From NCBI RefSeq assembly GCF_024460775.1, contig NZ_JANFYZ010000003.1:186001-250000 (forward strand): a stretch of DNA of 64,000 nt, given 5' to 3'. This DNA comes from Desulfovibrio desulfuricans (lineage in GTDB: Bacteria > Desulfobacterota > Desulfovibrionia > Desulfovibrionales > Desulfovibrionaceae). Positions within the stretch are counted from its first letter, which is position 1; the number at the start of each line of letters is the position of its first letter. Positions 8,299 to 16,774 of this stretch are shown in pieces. Below the pieces are notes generated by a model. The model saw only the letters and a list, made by a program, of their open reading frames with translations, searched no databases and had not been told where the DNA came from. Both the position numbers and the translations under genes were made by a program.

Positions 8299-9027
8299 TC
8301 AGAAACACCGTTTTGCAATATACACATTGCGTGGAGGAAAGGTGCATAACTCTCTTTTCTTCTGCACTACATAACCATACTTAGAAGCGCAGTTTTCAAC
8401 CTCGCGGCTAGTCATACGGAATGTATATTCAGACGGTCGCCTTTTGGCTGGGGACAAGCGCAGGTCTGCTGTATGGTAGTTATTGTTAGGCTTCGAGTTA
8501 TATCTTGCGCTGATACAGTCAAAGGCCATATACCCGCCTAGGTTAACGCATTCTCCATAAACATTAAACATATCCTCCAATGTGGCCCCGGGAATATGAT
8601 ATAGCCAATTTACGGAAAGCAGCACGTCCACATTTTTGGGCTTGAATTGGGGGTGCAAAGCATCGTCCACAACTGTGTTGATGCTTGTTTTATAGTAGCT
8701 TGCCAGCAAATTGCACATTTCAATTGCAGAAGCGGCAATATCACTCCCCCCCAAATTCAGAAACCCCTTTTGTTGCAGCCAGATCAAATTCGCGCCGCTG
8801 CCGCACCCCACTTCAAAAACATGCCCAGAGCTCGGCACTAATTGCGTAATCCATTCGCAGGGCACACAAACATGCGGCCGCCAGGGGCGGTGCTTGATAG
8901 CATAAGCATGCCACCAACTTGCATTGGTTTTTTGGGAACACCACGTTAGGTACGTTTGAGGAATATGTAGCCTATGGCGCTGGCTCTGTAGCCAGCCATT
9001 TACATAGCACACGGCTTTATCAAGCAT
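8299..9027 (-). CDS. Class I SAM-dependent methyltransferase
   Basis: A 242-residue cytosolic protein with a Rossmann-type SAM site: HVFEVGCGSGANLIWL (motif I), GGSDIAASAIEMC (acidic motif II), VDDALHPQFKPKNVDVLLSVNWLYHI (motifs III-IV). The substrate cannot be read from sequence. The chosen start follows GGGAGA; in-frame ATGs at 9045 and 9078 are possible. It lies between a small His-containing membrane protein and the dihaem cytochrome in the same orientation. Confidence 0.8.
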   Translation of the reverse strand: MLDKAVCYVNGWLQSQRHRLHIPQTYLTWCSQKTNASWWHAYAIKHRPWRPHVCVPCEWITQLVPSSGHVFEVGCGSGANLIWLQQKGFLNLGGSDIAASAIEMCNLLASYYKTSINTVVDDALHPQFKPKNVDVLLSVNWLYHIPGATLEDMFNVYGECVNLGGYMAFDCISARYNSKPNNNYHTADLRLSPAKRRPSEYTFRMTSREVENCASKYGYVVQKKRELCTFPPRNVYIAKRCF

Positions 9028-9110
9028 AGAACAGTCTCCCATGCCTATAGAGGTTGTGGGCGCAATAAGCGCCCACAACCTGATAGGAAAAGTTGCGAAA
9101 AGAATCTGCT

Positions 9111-9470
9111 TTAGGAAAAAAGCAGCTCTTCAGGCGGGTGTTCTATGGTGAGTGCAATGCAGTAGATGTGCTGCAATAAAGAAAAACACGGCGCAAAAAA
9201 ATGCGGAGGCGCAGCCCTTAAAATGCCGGACGTGGAATAAAGAAAGTGGGTTATGGGTTCATGATGGTCATGATGTTCATTTGATTCGTGCTGCGGCTGG
9301 AGTGTAGAAATTTGACTGTTTCCCACATAATCATTGACCATATCAATAATGGGCGAGAACAATACTAAAAGCATCATGAAAGCACATAACGATCTGAAAA
9401 ATGTTGCGGTAGAAAAACCGAACATGTTTACTGGGGATTCTGATTTGATCGTATGTTTAGTGCTTTGCAT
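9111..9470 (-). CDS. Small His-containing membrane or exported protein
   Basis: 119 residues, not recognised. One hydrophobic segment (residues about 25-42, LCAFMMLLVLFSPII) is followed by a His-rich run HESNEHHDHHEP and a tail ending in PPEE. This plan, a signal anchor plus a His cluster, is common in small metal-handling or sensor proteins beside efflux genes, but no family is claimed. The start is uncertain because neither the first ATG nor that at 9425 has a clear ribosome site. Confidence 0.45.
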   Translation of the reverse strand: MQSTKHTIKSESPVNMFGFSTATFFRSLCAFMMLLVLFSPIIDMVNDYVGNSQISTLQPQHESNEHHDHHEPITHFLYSTSGILRAAPPHFFAPCFSLLQHIYCIALTIEHPPEELLFS

Positions 9471-9848
9471 GGCATTCTGCGCTCATTATTTCTTCAACTA
9501 GAAAGCAATTTTAGTACAACAGTAAAACACATGCAACTCCGAGGGTTAACTGTCCCCAAGCGCTGCCAAAATCCAAAACGACAAAGCCGAAGTACACGGC
9601 GGGGTATGCCCCAGCCTGTGATGAGCATACGTTAGCGCCCTATACTGTCGCTCAATCTGCCAGCAAACAGAAGGACAAGGCGTAGATGGTGTTGGAGAGA
9701 AGGCAGTCCAGAACGAATTTGGGGTTGCCCAGTCCAGGCCACTGGCAACAGCTACTGGCCGCTGCTGCTCGGGCTGGGCCGTCTTCGCGAGCGGGCAGCG
9801 ATTGATAGCGGTCAATGATGGATTCTCACCTGCTCGTCAATGTCCCGA
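9471..9848. other. Gene-free stretch, AT-rich to GC-rich transition
   Basis: About 380 bases between the His-containing protein and the end of the cation ATPase. Open frames here have no recognisable family content. Base composition changes abruptly within it, from AT-rich on the left to GC-rich on the right, which suggests a junction between separately acquired pieces. Confidence 0.35.
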
Positions 9849-12404
9849 TCACCTTCTTCGCAATTGTTTCCATACCTCGAACCAACCAACGCTCAAGAAT
9901 CCTGCCAGCACGCACAGTCCGACCTCCTGGGGCTGCAACGCCCCCATATGGAAGACGTCTCGCAGTGCCGGAACGCTCAGCACAAGCCCAAGCATCACTC
10001 CCGCACCGCAAACGACCCACCACAGCGCGGCGTTTGGTTCACGGAACATGGCGGCAAAGTTGCGCACCCAAGAGCGGTTGGTCAGGATAAGCGCCAAATT
10101 CCCCGCCACAAGCGTGGTGAACACGAAGGCTCGTCGACTGTCCTCCCCACCATGCCCAAAAACTCCGGAAAACCAGTACATTATGAGGAGAGCCGCCAAG
10201 ACGCCCCCACCTTGAAGCACACTGACCATCACCACTTGGAAGTTGAAAAGCCGCTCGTCCGGTCTGCGCGGCACCCGGAGCATGATGTCCTTTTCCGCGT
10301 TTTCGGCCTCAAAGATAAGCGAGCAGGCCGGATCGATGATGAGCTCCAAGAAAACGATGTGGACGGGAAGAAGGAGCAATGGCCAGTCAGCAAAGAACAC
10401 CGGCAGGATGGACAGCCCCGCGATGGGAACATGAATGGCCAGGGTGTATCCAACGGCCTTCTTGATGTTGTCGTAGATACGCCTTCCAAGGCGGACGGCC
10501 CGCACTATGGAGCCGAAATCATCATCAAGCAGGATCAGGTCCGAGGCCTCACGCGCCACATCCGTGCCACGCCCGCCCATGGCGATGCCAATATGCGCGG
10601 CCTTGAGGGCTGGGGCGTCATTCACCCCGTCACCAGTCATGGCCACGACCTCGCCGTTGGCCTTGAGGGCGTTCACAAGGCGGAGCTTCTGCTCCGGCAC
10701 TACACGGGCGAACACGTCAACATTCGGGATGCGGCTGGCCAACTCCTCATCACTCATCACGTCCAACTCCGGGCCTGTGACGACCTGTTCCTGGGAACGC
10801 AGGCCGATCTGTCTGGCGATGCTTCGGGCCGTATCGGGGTGGTCACCGGTGATCATGATCACCCGGATACCCGCAGTGTAGCATTCCTGAACCGTTGCTG
10901 GAACCGTGGACCGGATCGGGTCTTCAAGCCCGACAAGACCGAGGAACTCGAAATGGAAGTCGTGCTGCTCTTGGGGCAGTTGATCCTGTGACCAACGCGC
11001 ATGCGCCACACCAAGGACGCGCAACCCCTCCTTGGCCATGCGAGAAACCTGTTCTACCAAGGCCTCGACCTGTTTCGGCTCCATGTGGCAAAGATCGGCG
11101 ATGGCCTCTGGTGCGCCCTTGGCGGCCACAATGAATGTATCGCCGCTCGTTGCACGCCAGACGTGTGACAAGGCCAGCAGCTCCGGGGAAAGCGGGTAGT
11201 CGCGCACCATTTCCCACTGGTCGTGCCAGTGCTCCGTGTCGCCCAGCAGGTCGTCGCCCATATCGCGCAAAGCGCGCTCCATGGGATCGAAAACCTCCTT
11301 CTTGCTTGCCAGCACTCCGTACTCAAGCAGCGCGTGAAAGCACTCCGGCAAGGTTGCGTCTGGGCTGGCGACGAATATCTGGCCGTCGCTGTACAACTGG
11401 CGCACGGTCATCTGGTTGTGGGTGAGGGTGCCGGTCTTGTCCGTACAGAGCACCGTGGCAGCGCCAAGGGTTTCAATGGCGGGCATCCGCCGAGTGAGGA
11501 CACGACTACGGGAAATACGCCAAGCGCCCAAGGCAAGGAAGATGGTCAGGATGACAGGGAACTCCTCCGGCAGCACGGCCATGGCCATTGCGATGCCAGC
11601 CAACACTCCCTGGCCCCAACTCTGCGGCGTGTTACCCCGAGTCAGGGCAAAGGTTACTATAACCACGGCGCACAGCCCCAGACCTACAACAGCGAGTTGC
11701 CTGACCATGCGGCCCGTCTCGCCCTGAAGCGGAGTCTTCTCCTGTTCGATGGCCTGGAGCGCCTTGCCGATCTTTCCAAGTTCCGTGCGTGGGCCTGTGG
11801 CCACCACCTCGGCCAGACCCTGCCCCCTGGTGATAAGCGAGCCTGAGAACACATGGGGGAGGTCGTCTCCGCCGGGCTTGCCTGTTTGAGTGGACGCCTC
11901 GGAGCTGGCCTTGCGCACCGGAACAGACTCCCCCGTGAGCAGGGACTCGTCGGCGTACAGGTTGAGGGCCTGGCGAAGGACCGCATCAGCCGGGACGCGG
12001 TCGCCTTCCGAAAGCAGCAGCAAATCGCCCCGGACTACCTCACGCCCGGCGATACGCCGCTGCTGCCCGTCTCGCAGCACCAGAGCGCGTGGACTGGAAA
12101 GGTCGCGCAGGGCGTCCAGCGCCCGTTCGGTGCGCCGTTCCTGCACGATGGTGATGCCCATGACCACGAAAACGAAGCCCAAGAGCATGAGCGCGTCCGA
12201 AAGCTCGCCCATGAGCAGGTACAGGCTGCCGCATGCCACGAGCAGCAGGAACATTGGCTCGCGCATGACCTCCAGGGCGATGGTGAACACGCCGCGTCTG
12301 GTCCCTTGAGGCAGCTCGTTGTAGCCCTCGACCTGCTGTCGTCGGGCGGCCTCGGGTTCACTCAGGCCGGTGGCGCGTGTGGAGTCAAAGAAATCAGGGG
12401 TCAT
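9849..12404 (-). CDS. Cation-transporting P-type ATPase (P2-like)
   Basis: A P-type ATPase of about 851 residues with all catalytic elements: actuator LLTGES, membrane motif PEEFPV, phosphorylation loop DKTGTLT (Asp near residue 320), TGD and GDGVNDAPALK in the hinge domain, then several C-terminal membrane helices. PEEFP replaces the PEGLP of SERCA-type pumps and is frequent in bacterial Ca2+/Mn2+ or H+-like ATPases, so the ion is uncertain. The start is the second ATG (MTPDFF) because an AGGA lies five bases upstream; the first is two codons earlier. It is much richer in GC than its left neighbours and follows a zinc-ribbon gene in the same direction, suggesting acquisition as a block. Confidence 0.9.
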   Translation of the reverse strand: MTPDFFDSTRATGLSEPEAARRQQVEGYNELPQGTRRGVFTIALEVMREPMFLLLVACGSLYLLMGELSDALMLLGFVFVVMGITIVQERRTERALDALRDLSSPRALVLRDGQQRRIAGREVVRGDLLLLSEGDRVPADAVLRQALNLYADESLLTGESVPVRKASSEASTQTGKPGGDDLPHVFSGSLITRGQGLAEVVATGPRTELGKIGKALQAIEQEKTPLQGETGRMVRQLAVVGLGLCAVVIVTFALTRGNTPQSWGQGVLAGIAMAMAVLPEEFPVILTIFLALGAWRISRSRVLTRRMPAIETLGAATVLCTDKTGTLTHNQMTVRQLYSDGQIFVASPDATLPECFHALLEYGVLASKKEVFDPMERALRDMGDDLLGDTEHWHDQWEMVRDYPLSPELLALSHVWRATSGDTFIVAAKGAPEAIADLCHMEPKQVEALVEQVSRMAKEGLRVLGVAHARWSQDQLPQEQHDFHFEFLGLVGLEDPIRSTVPATVQECYTAGIRVIMITGDHPDTARSIARQIGLRSQEQVVTGPELDVMSDEELASRIPNVDVFARVVPEQKLRLVNALKANGEVVAMTGDGVNDAPALKAAHIGIAMGGRGTDVAREASDLILLDDDFGSIVRAVRLGRRIYDNIKKAVGYTLAIHVPIAGLSILPVFFADWPLLLLPVHIVFLELIIDPACSLIFEAENAEKDIMLRVPRRPDERLFNFQVVMVSVLQGGGVLAALLIMYWFSGVFGHGGEDSRRAFVFTTLVAGNLALILTNRSWVRNFAAMFREPNAALWWVVCGAGVMLGLVLSVPALRDVFHMGALQPQEVGLCVLAGFLSVGWFEVWKQLRRR

Positions 12405-12488
12405 GATCATCCTGTCGCCGGAGGCGTTGTATGGTTAATGCGCCGGATGGCCCAGAACGTGGTCTCGGCCATCCGGCTGGTCTTTGGC

Positions 12489-12821
12489 CTAGAAGTCAAA
12501 CAGCTCGGAAAGCATGGATTTCTTCTTGTTGTGGCCGTAGCCATGATTGTCCTTGTGGTGGCTATCATGGTGGCTGCCATGTCCCCCGAACTGCGAGTGG
12601 ACGGCGGACTGTGTATATGCAGGCTGCTGGGGCTGTGACGCATAGCCCTGCTGGGTAACGGGTTGCGGAACAGCTACGGGGGACAATGCGCCCGCCCGCT
12701 CGATTATCTTATCCAGTTCCCCACGATCAAGCCACACGCCTCGGCACTGTGGACAGTAGTCTATCTCGACGCCGTTACGCTCGGTCATCATCAAGGTTAC
12801 ATTACAATGTGGACAATTCAT
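12489..12821 (-). CDS. Zinc-ribbon protein of the zf-TFIIB type
   Basis: A 110-residue cytosolic protein. The first 40 residues are a TFIIB-like zinc ribbon: MNCPHC at the start, YCPQCRGVWLDRGELDKII next. The middle is Q/P-rich, and the tail is rich in Gly and His (GGHGSHHDSHHKDNHGYGH), ending in basic residues and LSELFDF. It lies upstream of the cation ATPase on the same strand. Its ATG overlaps the stop of the preceding small frame (ATGA), so translation may be coupled. A metal-sensing or chaperone role is plausible from the His tail but not shown. Confidence 0.75.
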   Translation of the reverse strand: MNCPHCNVTLMMTERNGVEIDYCPQCRGVWLDRGELDKIIERAGALSPVAVPQPVTQQGYASQPQQPAYTQSAVHSQFGGHGSHHDSHHKDNHGYGHNKKKSMLSELFDF

Positions 12822-13051
12822 GAGCTATCTCCAACTGTATCTGGTTGTTTACAAAAAGCCTGTTTGGCTGGAATCTGTACGCTGTCACCCTCGAAATCCA
12901 GGTTCGCCACGCCTGGGTGGCAGCCAATGACATTGGCTAACCCGCTCATACTTTTTCTGGTCAATGCCTCCGACGAAAAACTGCGGTATTTCCACGGGAT
13001 ATAAAAAACCTTCAACAACTTGGTGGGTGAGGCCCCATCAAGTTTGTGCAT
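12818..13051 (-). CDS. Small unrecognised protein coupled to the zinc-ribbon gene
   Basis: 77 residues (MHKLDGASPTKLL...), no family recognised. Support comes from layout: its ATG sits in a TAATG overlap with the stop of the frame before it, and its own stop overlaps the next ATG in ATGA. That chain is typical of a translated operon. It could also be the displaced 3' part of one gene broken by a frameshift with the 56-residue frame upstream. Confidence 0.35.
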   Translation of the reverse strand: MHKLDGASPTKLLKVFYIPWKYRSFSSEALTRKSMSGLANVIGCHPGVANLDFEGDSVQIPAKQAFCKQPDTVGDSS

Positions 13052-13221
13052 TATTTTTTGATGCATTTCACTGGCGGAAACATCCGCCGCGTTACTTTAT
13101 AGAGGTTTCCCACGGTCGTCTTCTCCTGCACGGAGAGTGCAACCTCGCTTCCATGGAGGTTGCCAAGTCGGGCGACCACGAATATGGGCGTCACCACAAG
13201 AAGTCGATGTTTCTGTTTCAT
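13051..13221 (-). CDS. Small protein with signal-like N-terminus
   Basis: 56 residues starting MKQKHRLLVVTPIFVV, a basic-hydrophobic start like a signal peptide or anchor. It has a strong ribosome site (ggaggattcATG). The remainder is basic and not recognised. It is first in a coupled chain leading to the zinc-ribbon gene. It may be the 5' end of a larger exported protein that has lost its frame. Confidence 0.4.
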   Translation of the reverse strand: MKQKHRLLVVTPIFVVARLGNLHGSEVALSVQEKTTVGNLYKVTRRMFPPVKCIKK

Positions 13222-13482
13222 GAATCCTCCAACAGCCCCTTCGCGGGGGCACGGCGTGATTCTCCAGTCATCATCGGCACATGTGTGTGGGCGAGCTAGG
13301 GAGGGGCAAGCTAGCAGATCTTTCCCTCTAACCGCCCAAATGCACCATAGAGTCCACTGCAAAGGCGTCTGGAAGTGCTAGAAGGCAGAACATCAGCAGT
13401 GCCGAAACACCAGATGCGTGCCAGCCAACACCCCTGATCCTACTGGAGGCAAAGGGGAGGAAGACGAACGTAACGTTTTGCG

Positions 13483-13800
13483 CTAAGCGCGTGGTGAAGA
13501 GAGTTCTGGTGGGCGTTCAAGGGGTAGCCCGTGGCGGGAGCGGACGCAGGATATGTACCCATCCACAAGGGCTTGGAAACCGCTATTCCCGATGACAACA
13601 ACGGTTTGAGGAAACTCGATGACACCGTCTGGATGTTCCGAGTGGCTATGTACCACGTCAGCCGAGTGGCTGTATCCTGCGCCAAGTTGGACGGCATTAT
13701 CATCAGGGTGAGGGAACACCCCAAAGACAGATGAAAAAAAGAGCACAGCAACAAGAAGTATACACGGAAAGTTGCGTGGTTTGCTGGTTTGCTGCTCCAT
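13483..13800 (-). CDS. Small exported protein with His cluster
   Basis: 105 residues, unrecognised. An N-terminal hydrophobic segment (ILLVAVLFFSSVFG, about residues 14-27) looks like a signal peptide. It is followed by a His-bearing stretch (GYSHSADVVHSHSEHPDG) and a tail with PLERPPELSS. The plan matches the protein at 9111-9470: hydrophobic start, His cluster, Pro-rich tail. The two flank the ATPase/zinc-ribbon block on the same strand. The overlapping frame from 13835 lacks this organisation and was not called. Confidence 0.45.
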   Translation of the reverse strand: MEQQTSKPRNFPCILLVAVLFFSSVFGVFPHPDDNAVQLGAGYSHSADVVHSHSEHPDGVIEFPQTVVVIGNSGFQALVDGYISCVRSRHGLPLERPPELSSPRA

Positions 13801-14191
13801 GTCCCAAATCTACGTTGCATCAATGCTCTCGTCAATGAGGCTGCCCCCTCGCCTTAAGGCGACAAGATGGTTGTCTATGCCAAACAGCCACAGGGGCTCC
13901 GTGGTTGTTACATCCCGGTGCCCATAGGTACATATTCCTTGGACTAGGCAATTTCATTTTTTTGGCATTCGTGAAATCGCACCGTTAGGGCTGAGGAAGA
14001 CTTCAAAGCATCCTGGAGCCAGCGGTCGATTAATATATTTGACCTTATTTAAAGCCATCAATCATCAAATTTTAAAAATATATTATGGTGTTAAGAACAG
14101 AGAAGCTACGTTTCAAATCTTCCCCAAAAGCCGTGTCCAGCACTAAGCTGGGCAGGGCTTTGCCGTTCTGTTATCTCAGGAGGATTTTCAG
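13801..14191. other. Intergenic region before the ERF operon
   Basis: No gene. The left half is GC-rich like the metal block; from about 14030 it becomes AT-rich with two copies of an aatatatt-type word. It probably holds the promoter of the rightward ERF-nuclease operon. A strong aggagg at 14178-14183 sets the ERF start. Confidence 0.5.
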
Positions 14192-14893
14192 ATGAACCGT
14201 TACCAGTCAGAAAACATTACCGATTTGGCTAAGGCCCTGCTCAACGTACAGCGAACCGTGCAACCTGTCACCAAAGACGCAGAAAATCCCTTCACCAAAA
14301 GCTGGTACGCCAGCCTCAACAGCGTCATGGACGCCTGCCGAGATGCGCTTATCGAAAACGGCATCTGGCTGTGCCAGTACCCGGTGCCTGTTGAACAGCC
14401 TAATTCCCTTGGGCTGGTCACCAAACTGACTCACGCTGAATCAGGGCAATGGCAAAGTTCTCTTGCTGTGGTGCCGCTACCCAAGGCCGACCCGCAGGGT
14501 ATGGGATCGGCAATAACATACGCCCGGCGCTACGCTCTAACCGCCATGTTGGGCATGGTAACTGAAGATGACGATGGCGAAGGGGCTAAAAATGGCAAAA
14601 AATCGCCTACACGGCCTAAATTGCCTGTAATTGCCCCTGAATCGCAAAAAGCTCGTCACCGCGAACTATCCACTGCAAACAACATTTCATCCCCATCAAA
14701 TCGACCGCCAGCAAGCCTTGAAAATCTCCCACCGCTGGAGGGCATCACCTACCAGCAAGTTACCGCTCAGGACGGACGGCCTTGCATCATTGCCACCGGC
14801 AACACGCAGGCCAAAAAGGAATTACTGACTGGCGCGGGCTTCCGCTGGAACCCGCAGAGAAAATTGTGGTGGAAGTATATTGACGCCGCATAG
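14192..14893 (+). CDS. erf: ERF-family single-strand annealing protein
   Basis: A 233-residue recombinase-type protein. The N-terminal 130 residues read as the ERF superfamily: LAKALLNVQRTVQPVTKDAENPFTKSWYASLNSVMDACRDAL, then GLVTKLTHAESGQW, and the conserved MGSAITYARRYALTAMLGM block before an acidic DEDDGEG turn. ERF proteins bind single-stranded DNA and promote annealing in phage and plasmid recombination. A Pro/Lys-rich linker and a C-terminal segment (GAGFRWNPQRKLWWKYI) follow, the latter like a small nucleic-acid-binding module seen after ERF domains. The start follows aggagg. It heads the replication-recombination block. Confidence 0.85.
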   Translation: MNRYQSENITDLAKALLNVQRTVQPVTKDAENPFTKSWYASLNSVMDACRDALIENGIWLCQYPVPVEQPNSLGLVTKLTHAESGQWQSSLAVVPLPKADPQGMGSAITYARRYALTAMLGMVTEDDDGEGAKNGKKSPTRPKLPVIAPESQKARHRELSTANNISSPSNRPPASLENLPPLEGITYQQVTAQDGRPCIIATGNTQAKKELLTGAGFRWNPQRKLWWKYIDAA

Positions 14894-14963
14894 CAAAAAT
14901 AAAAATGCCGAGTGAGAGGGCTGCCTGATGGCGGCCCTCTCGCTTTTATGGAGGCTAAACACC

Positions 14964-16127
14964 ATGGCACAGAAGGACCGCACTGAAGGATTGCGGGCTC
15001 TAATCAGACAGGGCCTACAAGCCGTTGCCCACAAAGATACATTTGCCCATCTGGGCGACCGCACCTGTTACGTTGGTATGAGCGACATCGGCCAACACTG
15101 GGAATGCCCACGGGCTGCACTGGCCAGAAAGGTGCTGCCCACCACAAACAGCCTGGAGCGTCTGCTTACGCTGCAACGCGGGCACTGGTTTGAATCTGGT
15201 GTTGGGCAGGCTCTTGTATCACTGGGCCTGCACGTACTGCCTCAGCTTGAGATCAACTGGCAGCATCAAGGCGTGCCTATCAAGGCTCATCTCGATTTTG
15301 TGCTGGTCTGGGGTGCGCCTGTTAATGCCATACGCATTCTAGAAGTGAAAAGCACAGACAAGCTGCCAGCTTCGCCTCATGATTCCCATCTGCTGCAACT
15401 ACACGGACAAATCGGCCTTCTAACAAAAGCGTGGAGCAAGCCCGTCTTCAGCCTTCGTGCTGAAGACGGCACGCTTTTGCATGAAAAAATAACCTTCCCC
15501 CAACTTTGCCGTGCTCAGATTGGCTTTGAGATACCCCCAACTGCTGCCGAGACAAGCATGGAAGCATGGTTGCTCTGCCTTTCCATGAAAGAGGTTAAAG
15601 CGTTCGGCCCCTATGGCTTCAACCAGGCCATGCTTGATACGGCCCTTGACCATGCGGCACAGCTTTGGGGCGAGCTTGCAGCATTTCGCGCCGGGCACAT
15701 AACTCTGGCACAGGTAGATTGCGCTCAAGGTTTTTATCCGTTGTGCTCGTACTGCGAACACAACGGTGACTGCCCCAAATTCCCGCAGGGCGTGCAAATG
15801 CCCCAATGGGAACCAGCTCTGAAAAAGCTGGCGGCCCTCAAGGAGCAGCACACCGCTTTGGATAGCGAAATAAAAGAGATGGAGACGGTGCTCAAGCTTG
15901 TTCACCGCCAGGCTGGCACACGGGATTGGGTAGACACGGGGAACTACCGCTTTCGTATGTCAGTGACAGCAGGCCGAACCACGTTGGATAGGGATGCTTT
16001 GCGCGAGGAGCTTGCCGAGATTTTTAACTCTGAGCACATGGGCGGCATCGACGTGGACACCCTGCTGGCCCGTTGCGAGCGCACAGGCTCACCTTTCGAA
16101 AAATTGAGCATTTCGCCCATAAACTGA
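14964..16127 (+). CDS. Cas4/RecB-like PD-(D/E)XK nuclease
   Basis: 387 residues. Nuclease-fold residues are visible: a His in RGHWFE, the Asp in HLDFVLV and the E-x-K in ILEVKST. A Cys in HWECPRAA near the N-terminus and three Cys in LCSYCEHNGDCPKF at about residue 270 could bind a 4Fe-4S cluster as in Cas4/AddB. A coiled segment follows (EQHTALDSEIKEMETVLKLV). Such enzymes process DNA ends and pair naturally with the ERF annealing protein 70 bp upstream. The start at 14964 follows ggagg. No cas genes or CRISPR arrays are nearby, so this is a recombination nuclease, not a spacer-acquisition one. Confidence 0.75.
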   Translation: MAQKDRTEGLRALIRQGLQAVAHKDTFAHLGDRTCYVGMSDIGQHWECPRAALARKVLPTTNSLERLLTLQRGHWFESGVGQALVSLGLHVLPQLEINWQHQGVPIKAHLDFVLVWGAPVNAIRILEVKSTDKLPASPHDSHLLQLHGQIGLLTKAWSKPVFSLRAEDGTLLHEKITFPQLCRAQIGFEIPPTAAETSMEAWLLCLSMKEVKAFGPYGFNQAMLDTALDHAAQLWGELAAFRAGHITLAQVDCAQGFYPLCSYCEHNGDCPKFPQGVQMPQWEPALKKLAALKEQHTALDSEIKEMETVLKLVHRQAGTRDWVDTGNYRFRMSVTAGRTTLDRDALREELAEIFNSEHMGGIDVDTLLARCERTGSPFEKLSISPIN

Positions 16128-16143
16128 GCTTCGGGAGATTATC

Positions 16144-16486
16144 ATGGGGTATTATTCTGATGTGGCCCTGTGCCCGACAAAAAACGGCTCTTGCTGGGGC
16201 AGAAAGGAACAATCCCGACAACTTTGCAGCAATCAAAATGCTCATAGGTAGCGAACCCAGCAAAATCGATGAACGTACCGGGTTTGTTGTCTTTCTGTGG
16301 AAGAGAAAAAAGTGGGACGATGAATTTGCTGAAGTGGCTTTTGTGAAAGCGTTCATGGACAGCTTGCCCAGCGACGACTTCCTGTTCATCCGTCTTGGCG
16401 AAGATTATGACGACATTGAAACTCGCGGTAACTTTCGTGGCAAACCGTTTGGGATGTATGTGGAAAGGAAAATTGTAGTTGCGTGA
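16144..16486 (+). pseudogene. Frameshifted small phage-type protein
   Basis: The frame starts MGYYSDVALCPTK after a gggag ribosome site. After a run of six A (about 16185-16191) the coding sense jumps to another frame: TALAGAERNNPDNFAAIKM, then a body with W/K/D-rich strands and FLFIRLGEDYDDIETRGNFRGKPFG. Removing one A restores one continuous protein of about 114 residues of a kind found in phages and plasmids. The slip needed is +1, so the A AAA AAC heptamer used for -1 frameshifting does not explain it. Either a true mutation or a sequencing error in the homopolymer. Confidence 0.6.
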
Positions 16487-16774
16487 TTATTGTGGATAAC
16501 GTCGGGCGGTATGAAGAACACTAAGTATCTGTACTTCGGATTTAACAACGCGGTATGCAATAAAATACGGAATTTCTGTCAGAGCAAACTCACGGGTCCC
16601 TACGACCCTGCCAGTCCTTCCTTGAGAAGGCAAGGAGGCAAGGCTTTGCCCAGCATTCCATAAGCATTGGGCTACTTGTTGCCCTGCATCTGAGTCCTTT
16701 TCGGTTAGATACGCCGCGATGCCTTGCAAATCCTCAAGCGCTAGAGCGAGCCACCGCACAGGCCTATTTTGCAT
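16487..16774 (-). CDS. parE: ParE/RelE-type toxin
   Basis: A 95-residue basic protein with the ParE/RelE pattern: VRWLALALEDLQGIAAYLTEKD helices, LASLPSQGRTGRVVGTREFAL, then IPYFIAYRVVKSEVQILSVLHTARRYP, the typical terminal strand and HxxR-P end. ParE toxins poison DNA gyrase; RelE relatives cleave mRNA, and sequence alone does not separate them. Its start overlaps the antitoxin end by 11 bp, so the pair is co-translated. The toxin-antitoxin unit lies opposite to the surrounding operon and probably stabilises the island. Confidence 0.85.
   Translation of the reverse strand: MQNRPVRWLALALEDLQGIAAYLTEKDSDAGQQVAQCLWNAGQSLASLPSQGRTGRVVGTREFALTEIPYFIAYRVVKSEVQILSVLHTARRYPQ

Noticed and set aside
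9546-9848. Open frame on the minus strand before the cation ATPase end
   Set aside because: No signal, motif or ribosome site; composition changes inside it, so it looks like a junction region.
13440-13835. Frame overlapping the His-cluster exported protein
   Set aside because: The alternative frame has no signal peptide, metal cluster or family pattern and shares its bases with the better-organised frame.
14964-16127. CRISPR adaptation gene cas4
   Set aside because: No cas1, cas2, other cas genes or repeat-spacer array occur in the window; the gene lies beside ERF, which fits recombination.
16185-16191. A AAA AAC slippery heptamer as programmed -1 frameshift signal
   Set aside because: The downstream coding phase needs +1 (or loss of one A), not -1; the -1 frame gives no recognisable protein and soon stops.
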